From contig JANQKC010000027.1 in the NCBI GenBank assembly GCA_028281325.1, forward strand, positions 62,001 through 126,000: a stretch of DNA of 64,000 nt. Reading direction: 5' to 3'. The translations under genes and the position numbers were made by a program. This DNA is from Alphaproteobacteria bacterium. GTDB taxonomy: Bacteria; Pseudomonadota; Alphaproteobacteria; UBA8366. A model generated the notes under the pieces. That model was not told where the DNA came from. It made no database searches and was given only the letters and a program-made list of their open reading frames with translations. Positions 30,053 to 40,140 of the stretch are shown here, one piece after another (positions within the stretch are counted from its first letter, which is position 1; every line of letters starts with the position of its first letter).

Positions 30053-30559
30053 CTAACGGAGTTCGATTTCGTCGATCAGCATCCGTTCGGCGGAAACGCC
30101 GTAGGGATGCAGCACGCTGTTCGACTGGTTCAGGACGACACGGGTTACGACGGCCGGGTTCTTAAGGGCGGTGGCCTCCTCGCGATACATGCCTGTCATG
30201 ATAGCGTCCATGATACTGGGCGTCAGGAGGTTCGCCATCCGCATACTGTGGATCAATTGCTTGTCGGATTTCCCCTTAAACTGCAGAGACCCGTTGACGA
30301 CCAAGGAACGCGGCGTGCTGGACTGCACAGTGTTTGGAACCTGAAGGACGATCAGGGGCAAGACAAACGCATACTGTTCCTTCTTGTCCGCAAGCGTTTC
30401 GGCCCGCGCCGTGTCGTCGGACATATCGCCGCCGACCAGCAACAAGACCAATGCCAAGCCCGCCGCAAAGGCGCCAAGCGCAGAGAAAATATAGATTTTC
30501 TCGATCCGGCTAAAGATGGCGGAGCACGAGTACAGTATCTTCTTCAACTCGTGAAGCAT
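30053..30559 (-). CDS. single-pass membrane protein, possibly FliL-like topology
   Basis: N-terminal TM IYIFSALGAFAAGLALVLLLVGG followed by a periplasmic-type domain; family assignment uncertain. Confidence 0.55.
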   Translation of the reverse strand: MLHELKKILYSCSAIFSRIEKIYIFSALGAFAAGLALVLLLVGGDMSDDTARAETLADKKEQYAFVLPLIVLQVPNTVQSSTPRSLVVNGSLQFKGKSDKQLIHSMRMANLLTPSIMDAIMTGMYREEATALKNPAVVTRVVLNQSNSVLHPYGVSAERMLIDEIELR

Positions 30560-30658
30560 TTTAGATAAATCCCCCTAAAAGCGAACTTAGATTCGCTGCC
30601 TCTCCTAGAAGCTGTAATAGCCGATTCCCCCTTCAGTCGGGTATGATCCCCGTCACCC

Positions 30659-31489
30659 ATGGAAAAAAGAGACTCCCTACATCCTGTACGACTGGGCGTG
30701 ACGGCCTGCGCCGGCCGCATGGGCCGGACGATCATGGCTGCCGCGTTGGACGCGCCGGGCTGCGACCTTGCCGGCGCCAGTCAATATCCCGGCCATCCCA
30801 CGGTCGGGAAGGACGCCGGCCAGCTCGCCGGCGCAAAAGCGGTCGGTCTTTCGGTTATCGATGACGCCGCGACGATGCTGGGCACGGTAGACGTGGCCAT
30901 CGATTTTTCGACGCCGGACGCCACGTTGGCCCATCTTCGAGCCGCGCGCGACACGGGCACGCCGATGGTCATCGGGACAACGGGATTGTCCGCCGCGCAC
31001 AAGGAGGAGATCGCGGGCGCGGCCGGCGAACTGCCGATCCTGGCCGCCCCTAACATGAGCATCGGGGCCACCCTCGTCGCAATGATGACCCGGCGGTTGG
31101 CCGGGATTCTCGACACCGACTACGACATCGAAGTGTTGGGCCTGCAACATCGGCACAAGGTCGACGCCCCTTCCGGCACCGCACGCGGGCTGGCGGAAGC
31201 GGCGGCGGCGGGGCGTAGCCTCAGCGGCTATATCCCCGCGGCATCCCCCAGGGACGGCCATACCGGCCCCCGGCGGACCGGCGCCATCGGCTTGGCGACC
31301 GCGCAAGGCGGCGACATGCCGGGCGAGCACCGCACCATATTCGCCGGCATCGGCGAACGTATCGAACTCGCCCATAAACCGGCCAACCGCCGCGTCTACG
31401 GCGCAGGCGCCGTGCGCGCGGCGCAATGGCTCGCGACCCGACCGCCCGGCCTCTACGGCATGACCGATGTGGTGGATTTCGCCGTTTAG
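30659..31489 (+). CDS. dapB: 4-hydroxy-tetrahydrodipicolinate reductase
   Basis: VTACAGRMGRTIMAAA; VIGTTGLS; EVLGLQHRHKVDAPSGTA; GEHRTIFAGIGERIELAHKPANR. Confidence 0.94.
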   Translation: MEKRDSLHPVRLGVTACAGRMGRTIMAAALDAPGCDLAGASQYPGHPTVGKDAGQLAGAKAVGLSVIDDAATMLGTVDVAIDFSTPDATLAHLRAARDTGTPMVIGTTGLSAAHKEEIAGAAGELPILAAPNMSIGATLVAMMTRRLAGILDTDYDIEVLGLQHRHKVDAPSGTARGLAEAAAAGRSLSGYIPAASPRDGHTGPRRTGAIGLATAQGGDMPGEHRTIFAGIGERIELAHKPANRRVYGAGAVRAAQWLATRPPGLYGMTDVVDFAV

Positions 31490-31496
31490 GCCGACC

Positions 31497-32267
31497 TTAC
31501 AAGTTCATGTAGGCACCGCCGTTGCTGTGCACGGTCTGACCCGTCATGTAGACCGCGCCCGGGCCAACGAGGAAGCGGATCAGGTCGGCCATGTCCTGCG
31601 GGTACCCCTTGCGGCCCAACGGAATGGCGGTGTTCGCGGCCAAGGACGGCGTCTGCGCCGAGGACGGATTGTTTTCCCGCACGGTGTCGAAGGTGCCGAC
31701 GACGACCTGGTTCGCCCGGATGTTGAATTCCGCCAGATCGAGCGCCAGGCCGCGGATAAAGGCATTCAAGCCCATCTTCCCCGCCATCACGTGGGACCGG
31801 CCCCGCGATCCCTTCAACGAGGACATGCCGCCCACGCCGATGATGCAGCCGCCGCCCCGTTCCTTCATCGCCGGGACCGTCGCCTTGGCCAGATGGAATG
31901 TCCCGTGGATGGAGATATCGATCGTCCGCTGCCAGGTTTCCCAGTCCAGGTCGTCGAAATGCGTGTTGGAGCGGTTCGCCGCGTTGCAGACAAGGATATC
32001 GATGCCGCCGAATTCCTTGACCGCCGTCTCGGCCATCGCGCGAACCGCATCGGGATCGGTGATATCCGCCATCACCGGAATGGCCTTGCCGCCGGAAGCG
32101 TTGATGCCTTCCGCGACCTCCTCGCAGAGTTCCTTGGCCTGCACGGCGTTGACCACCACCGCCGCCCCGGCGCGCGCCAGTTCCTCGACGGTGGCGCGTC
32201 CGATGTTGCGGGCGCTGCCGGTGACGATGGCGACTTTTCCGTCCAATTCATCAACGAGATCAACCAT
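31497..32267 (-). CDS. SDR family oxidoreductase
   Basis: VAIVTGSARNIGRATVEELAR; NAANRSNTHF; GQTVHSNGGAYMNL. Confidence 0.88.
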   Translation of the reverse strand: MVDLVDELDGKVAIVTGSARNIGRATVEELARAGAAVVVNAVQAKELCEEVAEGINASGGKAIPVMADITDPDAVRAMAETAVKEFGGIDILVCNAANRSNTHFDDLDWETWQRTIDISIHGTFHLAKATVPAMKERGGGCIIGVGGMSSLKGSRGRSHVMAGKMGLNAFIRGLALDLAEFNIRANQVVVGTFDTVRENNPSSAQTPSLAANTAIPLGRKGYPQDMADLIRFLVGPGAVYMTGQTVHSNGGAYMNL

Positions 32268-32401
32268 TTCTTGTCCTTTTCAGCCGGCTCCGGGCGGCGC
32301 AACATGGAAGTCATGGCAGCGCCAACAGTCCGTCATATATTGTTGATAATGTTTTGCACGTCCAAACCGCAGCATATGACGAAGACACGCGAGCGCCAAT
32401 C

Positions 32402-34363
32402 ATGACCGACCCTCTCCGTCCCAATGCCGACATCGACCCCGATGACATACCGTCGAACGCCAGCACGGTTCCGGCGCTCGGCGACATCATCGCCACCCGG
32501 TTCAGCCGCCGCAATATGATCCGCGGCACGCTCGGCACCGCCGCGATCGCCGCGATGACCGGCAACAGCCTGCTGACGGTCTTAGGGTCGCCCGCGCAGG
32601 CCGGCGAAACCAAGTTTTCCTTCGCCGAAATCGAACATGGCGTCGACGAAACGCATCACGTCGCCGCGGGATACGATGCGGATATCCTGATCCGCTGGGG
32701 CGATCCGGTTCTGCCGGACGCGCCCGGTTTCGAGCCCCGCAACCAAACGCCCGAGGGACAGGCCAGGCAGTTCGGCTACAACAACGATTTCGTCGGCTTC
32801 ATCCCGCTGCCGCGCGGGTCGCGGTCGGCCACCCGCGGCCTGCTCTGCGTGAACCACGAATACACCAGCCACCGCGTCATGTTTCCGAGCGGGTTCAACG
32901 ACGACACGCGCCGCTTCGAAATCGAGATGGCGGCGCATGGCGGATCGATTCTCGAAGTCGCGCGTGGGTCCGACGGCCGCTGGTCCGTCGACGGCGGCAG
33001 CACATACGCCCGGCGTATCTCGGCGACCACGCCGATGCGCCTCTCCGGACCGGCCGCCGGCCATGCCCGGATGAAGACATCCGCCGACCCATCCGGCGCC
33101 CGCGTCTTGGGCACGGTCAACAACTGCGCCGGCGGCATCACGCCCTGGGGCACCTATCTGATGGCCGAGGAGAACTTCAACCATTACTTCATCGGATCGC
33201 TGAAAGGCCATCCGGAACAACGAAATTATGCACGATATGGATTGCCGAGCGGCCGGTACGGCTGGGGCAGGGTCGACCCGCGCTGGGATATCGACAAGGA
33301 ACCGAACGAACCGAACCGGTTCGGCTGGATCGTCGAAGTCGACGCGCTCGATCCCACGTCGGTGCCGGTCAAACGCACCGCCCTCGGCCGCTTCAAGCAC
33401 GAGGGCGCGGAGACCATCGTCAACGGCGACGGCCGGGTCGTGATCTATTCCGGCGACGATCAACGCTACGACTATCTCTACCGTTTCGTCAGCCGGGACC
33501 GCGTGGATAAGGATGACCGGCAGGCGAATTTGACCCTGCTGGATAACGGCACGCTGTCGGTCGCCAAGTTCGACCCCGACGGCAGTCTGGCTTGGCTCGA
33601 CCTGGTCTGGGGCGAAGGCCCGCTGACCCCGAGCAACGGATTCTCCAGCCAGGCCGACGTGCTGATCGAAACGCGCCGGGCGGCCGATATGTTGGGGGCG
33701 ACCCCGCTCGACCGTCCCGAGGACGTGCAGCCGAATCCCGCAACCGGCAAGGTCTACCTCAACCTGACGAACAACCACAAACGCACGGCCGACAACACCG
33801 ACAGGGTCAACCGCCGCGAAAAGAACATCTGGGGCCAGATCGTCGAACTGTCCCCGCCGGACGGCGACCACGCGGCGCGCGCCTTCCAATGGGACATCCT
33901 GGTGCAGTGCGGCGACCCGAGACGCCCGGAAACGCGGGCGATCTGGCATCCCGACACATCCGAGAACGGCTGGTTTTCCTGTCCCGACAACGCGGCGGTA
34001 GACGCCGAAGGGCGTCTTTGGATCGCCACCGACCAGGGCGGCAACTGGTCGCTCGCCTCCGGGACGGCCGACGGCTTGTGGGCCGTGGCGACATCGGGTC
34101 CGGGCCGGGGCACGGGGCGGATGTTCTATCGCGTCCCCGTCGGCGCGGAACTCTGCGGTCCCTGCTTCACGCCGGACGGCGAGACGCTGTTTCTGGCCGT
34201 GCAGCACCCGGGCACCGACGGCACCAAGCAGTTCGAAGGGTTCGGCCGGCGATCGACGTTCGAGGATCCGGCCACGCGCTGGCCCGACTTCGAGGACGGC
34301 ATCCCGCCCCGTCCCTCGATCGTCGCCGTCACCAAGAAGGGCGGCGGCCGCATCGGCGGCTGA
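32402..34363 (+). CDS. PhoX family (DUF839) phosphatase-like protein, Tat-exported
   Basis: Tat motif FSRRNMIRGTLGTAAIAAM; FGYNNDFVGFIPLPRGS; GGITPWGTYLMAEENFNHYF; RFGWIVEVDALDPTSVPVKRTALGRFKHEGAE. Confidence 0.9.
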   Translation: MTDPLRPNADIDPDDIPSNASTVPALGDIIATRFSRRNMIRGTLGTAAIAAMTGNSLLTVLGSPAQAGETKFSFAEIEHGVDETHHVAAGYDADILIRWGDPVLPDAPGFEPRNQTPEGQARQFGYNNDFVGFIPLPRGSRSATRGLLCVNHEYTSHRVMFPSGFNDDTRRFEIEMAAHGGSILEVARGSDGRWSVDGGSTYARRISATTPMRLSGPAAGHARMKTSADPSGARVLGTVNNCAGGITPWGTYLMAEENFNHYFIGSLKGHPEQRNYARYGLPSGRYGWGRVDPRWDIDKEPNEPNRFGWIVEVDALDPTSVPVKRTALGRFKHEGAETIVNGDGRVVIYSGDDQRYDYLYRFVSRDRVDKDDRQANLTLLDNGTLSVAKFDPDGSLAWLDLVWGEGPLTPSNGFSSQADVLIETRRAADMLGATPLDRPEDVQPNPATGKVYLNLTNNHKRTADNTDRVNRREKNIWGQIVELSPPDGDHAARAFQWDILVQCGDPRRPETRAIWHPDTSENGWFSCPDNAAVDAEGRLWIATDQGGNWSLASGTADGLWAVATSGPGRGTGRMFYRVPVGAELCGPCFTPDGETLFLAVQHPGTDGTKQFEGFGRRSTFEDPATRWPDFEDGIPPRPSIVAVTKKGGGRIGG

Positions 34364-34445
34364 GCGACCGCCTTCCCGCCGATTTTGTCTCGCCGGGACC
34401 GGCGGCTATCATGGCCTCAGGGCATTCGCCCGCAGGGAGGACATC

Positions 34446-35498
34446 ATGGGAAAACGCGTGGCGGTTATCGGCGCCGGCGGCGTCGGCGGATATACCGGCG
34501 GACAGATGGCGCGGAACGGGATCGACGTCACCTTCATCGACGCCTGGCCGGACCATGTCGACGCGATGAACAACAAAGGCCTGGAACTGCGCGGCGTGAC
34601 CGAGCAGGAGCACTACGTCGTTCCGGTGAAGGCCATGCACGTCACCGAGGTGCAGATCCTCTCGAAGCAGGATCCGATCGACATCGCGATCATTGCCACC
34701 AAGTCCTACGACACCGAATTCGCGGCCGCGCTGATCAAGCAGTATCTCGCGCCGGAAGGGTTCTGCGTCTCGCTGCAGAACTGCATCAACGAGGAACGGC
34801 TCGCCGGCGTGGTCGGCTGGGGCCGGACCGTCGGCTGCATCGCCAGCACGATCTCGGTCGAACTGCAGGAACCGGGCCTCGTTCAACGGAACGTGCCGTT
34901 ACGCGGCGACGCCTACACCGTCTACCGTTGCGGCGAAGTCCACGGGCGCATCACCAAGCGCGTCGAGGAACTGGTCGACTGGCTGCGCTTCGCCGACAGC
35001 GCCAAGGCGACCGAAAACCTCTGGGGCGAGCGCTGGTCGAAGCTGGTCATCAACTCCAGTCATAACGGCCTCTCCGCCTGCACCGGTTATAGCGGCAACG
35101 AAATGTGCACCGTCGAGGCCGCGCGCCGGCTGTCGATCCGCCTGTCCGGCGAGACGATCCGCGTCGGCAAGGCGCACGGTTTCAATCTTGAGGTCATCAA
35201 GGGACACACGGCGGAGGAATGGGTCGCGGCGGCGGACGGCGACCCCGCCGCGCTCGATGCGGTCGAAAGCTCGATGATCGAGTCCGTCAAAACCCGCGGC
35301 GACGGCCAGCGCCCCTCGATGGGCCAGGACATGGCCAAGGGCCGGCGCACCGAAATCGATTTCCTGAACGGCCTGGTCGTCGAGAAAGGCCGCGAGGCGG
35401 GCATCCCGACCCCGGCGAACGACGGCATCGTCAAGGCCGTCACGGCGGTGGAACGCGGCGAGGCCAAGCAAGGCCCGCACATGATCGAAGGGGTTTGA
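34446..35498 (+). CDS. ketopantoate reductase family protein
   Basis: VAVIGAGGVGGYTGGQMARNGIDVTFID; central catalytic and C-terminal ApbA-like regions (ENLWGERWSKLVINS; RPSMGQDMAKGRRTEIDFLNG). Confidence 0.88.
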   Translation: MGKRVAVIGAGGVGGYTGGQMARNGIDVTFIDAWPDHVDAMNNKGLELRGVTEQEHYVVPVKAMHVTEVQILSKQDPIDIAIIATKSYDTEFAAALIKQYLAPEGFCVSLQNCINEERLAGVVGWGRTVGCIASTISVELQEPGLVQRNVPLRGDAYTVYRCGEVHGRITKRVEELVDWLRFADSAKATENLWGERWSKLVINSSHNGLSACTGYSGNEMCTVEAARRLSIRLSGETIRVGKAHGFNLEVIKGHTAEEWVAAADGDPAALDAVESSMIESVKTRGDGQRPSMGQDMAKGRRTEIDFLNGLVVEKGREAGIPTPANDGIVKAVTAVERGEAKQGPHMIEGV

Positions 35499-35535
35499 TC
35501 AAGGTTTCGACCCGAGCGGCGCTACGCGGCCGGGT

Positions 35536-36546
35536 TCAATCCCCGCCCTGCCGCTGTTTCCGCCGCTGTTCCCGGCGGAACTTGCGCCACTTCGCGACGT
35601 TCCGGTTATGCTCTTCCAGCGTCCTGGCGAAGGCGTGCCCGCCGGTACCGTCGGCGACGAAGAAATACTCGTCGGATTCGATCGGATTCATCACCGCGGC
35701 CAGCGAATCCCGGCCCGGATTGGCGATCGGTCCCGGCGGCAACCGCCTGATCCGATAGGTATTGTACGGGTTGTCCCGCCGCAAATCCTTGCGGGTCAGA
35801 CGCCGTCCGAGCGACCCGCTTCCCATCGTCAGGCCGTAGATGACCGTCGGGTCCGACTCCAGCCGCATCCTCTTGCGCAGGCGGTTCACGAAGACCGCGG
35901 CAACACGCGCGCGCTCTTCCGCGACCCCGGTCTCTTTTTCAACGATGGAGGCAAGGATGATCGCCTCGTCCATCGTTTCGAGCGGCAGATTCGGTGCCCG
36001 TGTTTCCCATAACTCCTCGACCGTGACCTTCATCGCGCGGGTCATGCGATCGAGGATTTCCTGCCGCGTATCCCCGAGCGAGAAATGATACGTGTTCGGC
36101 AGCAATGACCCTTCGGCGGGTTGGGTCTCGATCTCCCCCGCAAGCCCCTCGGTTTCGGCCAGCAAGCCGATGACCTGCTTGGCGGTGAGTCCCTCCGCGA
36201 CCGTCACGCGCCGCACCACCGTCTCGCCCTCAAGCAGAATGTCGAGCGTACGGTCGATGCTGATGCGCTCCTCGAAAACGTATTCGCCGGCCTTGAGTCT
36301 GTGCTGCGCGTCGCGCAACCACGCCCTCACCACGAACAAGGTTGGATGTTTTACGATGTCCTTCGCCGCGAGCTGATGCGCGATCTGCGTAAGTCCGGCG
36401 CCCCGTTCGACCACCACCGTCGTCGATTCGAGCAGCGGTCCGGGCGCTGACGTCGCCGAAACTCCCCATATAGCAACGCCGCCAGCAACGGTACTGGCGG
36501 CGATGAGCAATCCGGCGACGATCTTTGTCAGACGGGACTTGAGCAT
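35536..36546 (-). CDS. mltG: endolytic murein transglycosylase
   Basis: ILASIVEKETGVAEERARVAAVFVNRLRKRMRLESDPTVIYG; PYNTYRIRRLPPGPIANPG. Confidence 0.95.
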   Translation of the reverse strand: MLKSRLTKIVAGLLIAASTVAGGVAIWGVSATSAPGPLLESTTVVVERGAGLTQIAHQLAAKDIVKHPTLFVVRAWLRDAQHRLKAGEYVFEERISIDRTLDILLEGETVVRRVTVAEGLTAKQVIGLLAETEGLAGEIETQPAEGSLLPNTYHFSLGDTRQEILDRMTRAMKVTVEELWETRAPNLPLETMDEAIILASIVEKETGVAEERARVAAVFVNRLRKRMRLESDPTVIYGLTMGSGSLGRRLTRKDLRRDNPYNTYRIRRLPPGPIANPGRDSLAAVMNPIESDEYFFVADGTGGHAFARTLEEHNRNVAKWRKFRREQRRKQRQGGD

Positions 36547-36553
36547 GCCTGGG

Positions 36554-37819
36554 TTACGGTGCCTGCGACATAACGAGCGATGCATTCGTCCCGCCGAACC
36601 CGAAGGAATTCGACATGACGTTGCGTATTTTTCGTTCTTTCGATTCGTGCGGCACCAGGTCGATGTCGCAGCTCTCCGACGGATTGTCGAGATTCAACGT
36701 CGGCGGCACGATGCCGGTGTTGATCGACTTGATACCGAAGATCGCCTCGACCGCACCCGCCGCGCCGAGCAGATGTCCGATCGCCGATTTCGTCGACGAC
36801 ATGCAAAGCGCGTAGGCGTGGTCGCCGTAAAGCCGTTTCACCGCGTTCACTTCGATCTCGTCGCCGAGCGGCGTCGAGGTGCCATGGGCATTGATATAGT
36901 CGATATCCTCCGGGTTCATGCCGGCCCGCCGCAACGCCGCCTTCATGGCCCGGAACGCCCCGTTCCCGTCATCGGCCGGGGCGGTAATATGATGCGCATC
37001 GCCCGACATGCCGTAGCCCGTCACCTCGGCGTAGATCGTTGCGCCGCGCGCCTTCGCATGTTCCAGCTCCTCAAGCACGAGAACGCCCGCCCCTTCGCCC
37101 ATGACGAACCCGTCGCGGTCTTTATCCCAAGGACGCGACGCTTTTCCCGGCGTGTCGTTGAAGCTGGTGGAGAGCGCCTTCGACGCGGCGAAACCGGCGA
37201 TACCGATCCGGCAGACCGTCGATTCCGCGCCGCCGGCAATCATGACATCGGCATCGTCGAGCATGATCAACCGCGCGGCATCGCCGATCGCGTGCGCTCC
37301 CGACGCGCAAGCCGTCACCACCGCATGGTTGGGACCGCGGAACCCGAACCGGATCGACACCTGACCGGACGCGAGGTTGATCAGATTGGCCGCGATGAAG
37401 AAAGGACTGACCCGGCGCGGCCCGCGTTCATGCAAGGTGATCGACGTATCGCAGATGCCCGGAAGACCGCCAATGCCCGACCCGATTAAGACACCGGTCC
37501 TGTCGCGCGCGTCTTCGGCCTCGGGCGTCCAGCCCGAATCCTCAACCGCCTCGCATGCGGCCGCGATGGCGCACATGATGAAACGGTCCATCTTCCGCTG
37601 GTCCTTTGTATCGATCCATTCGTCCGGATCGAACTTCCCTTCGGACGCAGGCCCGTGGGGAATCTCCCCAGCGATCCTGCAACTCAGGTCCGATGTGTCT
37701 TCGAAGGATTGGATCGACGCAATGCCGGTCTCGCCGTTCGTGAGCCGATTCCAAACGTTATCGACCCCAATACCCAACGGACAGTTTACGCCGAGGCCCG
37801 TAACGACTACACGTCGCAT
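36554..37819 (-). CDS. fabF: beta-ketoacyl-ACP synthase II
   Basis: RRVVVTGLGVNCPLG; VTACASGAHAIGDAARLI; INAHGTSTPLGD; NSFGFGGTNASLV. Confidence 0.96.
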   Translation of the reverse strand: MRRVVVTGLGVNCPLGIGVDNVWNRLTNGETGIASIQSFEDTSDLSCRIAGEIPHGPASEGKFDPDEWIDTKDQRKMDRFIMCAIAAACEAVEDSGWTPEAEDARDRTGVLIGSGIGGLPGICDTSITLHERGPRRVSPFFIAANLINLASGQVSIRFGFRGPNHAVVTACASGAHAIGDAARLIMLDDADVMIAGGAESTVCRIGIAGFAASKALSTSFNDTPGKASRPWDKDRDGFVMGEGAGVLVLEELEHAKARGATIYAEVTGYGMSGDAHHITAPADDGNGAFRAMKAALRRAGMNPEDIDYINAHGTSTPLGDEIEVNAVKRLYGDHAYALCMSSTKSAIGHLLGAAGAVEAIFGIKSINTGIVPPTLNLDNPSESCDIDLVPHESKERKIRNVMSNSFGFGGTNASLVMSQAP

Positions 37820-37864
37820 GATAAGAGCTCGAAATCTAGAAGGGCGGTGTTCTCCCGCGCGGCG

Positions 37865-38110
37865 CTAGCCGGCGTTCGTTTCGATGTAGCTGATCGCATC
37901 CTTGACCGTCAGGATTTTTTCCGCCGCATCGTCTGGAATCTCACAACCGAATTCTTCTTCGAACGCCATTACGAGTTCGACCGTATCGAGGCTGTCCGCG
38001 CCAAGATCATCGATAAAACTGGCGCCGTCGGTAACCTTCGCTTCGTCGACGCCGAGATGTTCAACGACAATCTTCTTTACGCGTTCAGAAACGTCACTCA
38101 TCTCATTCAA
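37865..38110 (-). CDS. acpP: acyl carrier protein
   Basis: [26 protein letters not shown]...[20 protein letters not shown]. Confidence 0.97.
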   Translation of the reverse strand: MNEMSDVSERVKKIVVEHLGVDEAKVTDGASFIDDLGADSLDTVELVMAFEEEFGCEIPDDAAEKILTVKDAISYIETNAG

Positions 38111-38268
38111 ACCCTTCTTAGATTTCTGGGTCGCGGCCCGGCCTACCGACCGTCCGATTTACGGCCCCTACCCTCTGATTGATTAAGCCGCGCCACGCTG
38201 AGGCGGCGCTTGGTTATCACACTTTAATGGCAATGGCCAGCACTGGCGCGAGACTGCCGATTACCGTG

Positions 38269-39006
38269 TTATATCATCACCATACCACCGTTGATGTGCA
38301 ATGTCTGGCCGGTCACGTAGGCGGCTTCTTCACTCGCCAGATACAGGACGCCGGCCGAAACGTCCTGCGGAACGCCGAGGCGACCGGCCGGAACCGCGCC
38401 CAAGAGCTTTTCCTTGATGTCGTCCTTCAAGACATCCGTCATCGCCGTTTCGATGAACCCCGGCGCCACGCAATTCACCGTGATGCCGCGCGCCGCGACT
38501 TCCTGCGCCATCGATTTCGACATGCCGATCATGCCCGCCTTGGAGGCCGCGTAATTGGCCTGCCCCGCGTTTCCCGTGACACCGACGATCGACGTGATGT
38601 TGACGATCCGACCCCAACGCCGCTGCATCATGCCGCGCATGACGGCCCGGCTCAGCCGGAACGCCGCGCCCAGATTGACATCCATGACGGTCGACCAGTC
38701 GTCATCGGTCAGCCGCATCGACAACATATCGCGGGTAAGGCCGGCATTGTTGATCAAAACGTTGATCGGACCGAGGGCTTCTTCGACGTCCTTCACAAGC
38801 TGCGCAGGGGCGTCCGGATCCGACAGATTCGCCGGCGTGACCGCCGCCCGCTCGCCAAGATCTTCGGCAAGCGCGGCGAGCGCGTCCGCCCGCGTCCCCG
38901 ACAAGGCGACCGAGGCGCCGGCCGCATGCAGGCAGCGCGCGATATCGCCGCCGAGCCCCCCCGACGCGCCGGTTACGAGCGCCGTTTTTCCTGAAAGATC
39001 AAACAT
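38269..39006 (-). CDS. fabG: 3-oxoacyl-ACP reductase
   Basis: FDLSGKTALVTGASGGLGGDIA; NNAGLTRDMLSMRL; NYAASKAGMIGMSKSMAQEVAARGITVNCVAPGFI; within fab cluster. Confidence 0.95.
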   Translation of the reverse strand: MFDLSGKTALVTGASGGLGGDIARCLHAAGASVALSGTRADALAALAEDLGERAAVTPANLSDPDAPAQLVKDVEEALGPINVLINNAGLTRDMLSMRLTDDDWSTVMDVNLGAAFRLSRAVMRGMMQRRWGRIVNITSIVGVTGNAGQANYAASKAGMIGMSKSMAQEVAARGITVNCVAPGFIETAMTDVLKDDIKEKLLGAVPAGRLGVPQDVSAGVLYLASEEAAYVTGQTLHINGGMVMI

Positions 39007-39041
39007 CGTAGCCGTCCTACCTAGTGTGCCGCAGCGCTGTT

Positions 39042-39983
39042 TCAAATCTCTTTCGCGACGGTATCGAAGTCCGCCGGCGTCTGCAGCGACTTGCCGGTCA
39101 GTTCGCGGTCGATGCGACGCGTGAGCGTGGTCAGCACCTTGCCCGCGCCGGCCTCGATCAACGTGTCGACCTGCTGCTCCTTCATATAGAGAACGCTCTC
39201 GCGCCAGCGAACCATGCCGGTGACCTGCTCGACCAAGAGCCGGCGTATCTCTTCGGGATCGCTGACCTTGCTTGCGGTGACGTTGGCGACCACCGGCACC
39301 GACGGGGCCGATATCGTCGTCGTGGACAGCGCCTCTTCCATGGCGTCGGCCGCGGGCTGCATCATCGGACAATGGAACGGCGCGCTGACCGGCAGCATCA
39401 CGCTGCGCTTCGCGCCGTGTTCCGCGGCGATTTCCACCGCGTGCTCGACCGCCGCCGTCGCGCCGCTGACAACGACCTGCCCCGGCGCGTTGTCGTTCGC
39501 GCAGGTGCAGACGCCCACCTCGGCCGCCGCCGTGGCGACCGATTGCGCTGCTTCCATTTCCAGCCCGATTAGCGCCGCCATGGCGCCCTCGCCGACCGGA
39601 ACGGCCTTCTGCATCGATTGCCCGCGCAGCTTAAGGAGCCGCGCCGCATCTTCGAGGCGCAACGCCCCGGCGGCGGCAAGCGCGGAATACTCGCCCAGCG
39701 AATGACCCGCCACGAAGGCGGCCTTGCCGGGGATCGTGATATTGCAGTCCTTTTCCAACACCCGAACGATCGCCATGCTGACCGCCATCAGCGCCGGCTG
39801 CGCGTTCTCGGTCAGCGTGAGATCGTCTTCCGGCCCCTCGAACATGAGGCGGCTGAGGTTCTGGCCCAGCGCGTCGTCGACTTCCTCGAACAAATGCCGG
39901 GCGGTCGTGAAGGCGTCGGCCAAATCCTGGCCCATCCCGACCTTCTGCGACCCCTGCCCCGGAAATACGAATGCTAATGTCAT
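39042..39983 (-). CDS. fabD: malonyl-CoA:ACP transacylase
   Basis: FVFPGQGSQKVGMGQDL; VAGHSLGEYSAL. Confidence 0.96.
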   Translation of the reverse strand: MTLAFVFPGQGSQKVGMGQDLADAFTTARHLFEEVDDALGQNLSRLMFEGPEDDLTLTENAQPALMAVSMAIVRVLEKDCNITIPGKAAFVAGHSLGEYSALAAAGALRLEDAARLLKLRGQSMQKAVPVGEGAMAALIGLEMEAAQSVATAAAEVGVCTCANDNAPGQVVVSGATAAVEHAVEIAAEHGAKRSVMLPVSAPFHCPMMQPAADAMEEALSTTTISAPSVPVVANVTASKVSDPEEIRRLLVEQVTGMVRWRESVLYMKEQQVDTLIEAGAGKVLTTLTRRIDRELTGKSLQTPADFDTVAKEI

Positions 39984-40121
39984 GTGTTTTCGGCCTCGCC
40001 CCCTCGTTAAGGCGGGGTCAGTGATACCCGCTGACCGCAAGCTGTCAAGCGCGCCTCGACCCGGGCTGGATCAGGCGGCTTGGGACAGGGCCTTTTCGCT
40101 TTTCCCAAGGCCGGAAATGTG

Positions 40122-40127
40122 TATAGT
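40122..40127 (+). promoter_or_regulatory. candidate -10 element of the rpsF operon
   Basis: TATAGT about 150 nt upstream of rpsF; -35 not convincing. Confidence 0.35.
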
Positions 40128-40140
40128 GCGGCCCTTCTCG

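Noticed and set aside
32582-34207. 541 aa minus-strand ORF
   Set aside because: Antisense to the PhoX-like gene; Arg/Pro/Gly-rich shadow frame.
35520-35545. tRNA-like GGGTTCAATCCC T-arm string
   Set aside because: No acceptor, D or anticodon arms around it; overlaps the mltG 3' end.
36477-36502. Strong hairpin CGCCGCCAG-N8-CTGGCGGCG
   Set aside because: Lies inside the mltG TM-encoding region; probably coincidental with coding GC-rich codons, not a terminator.
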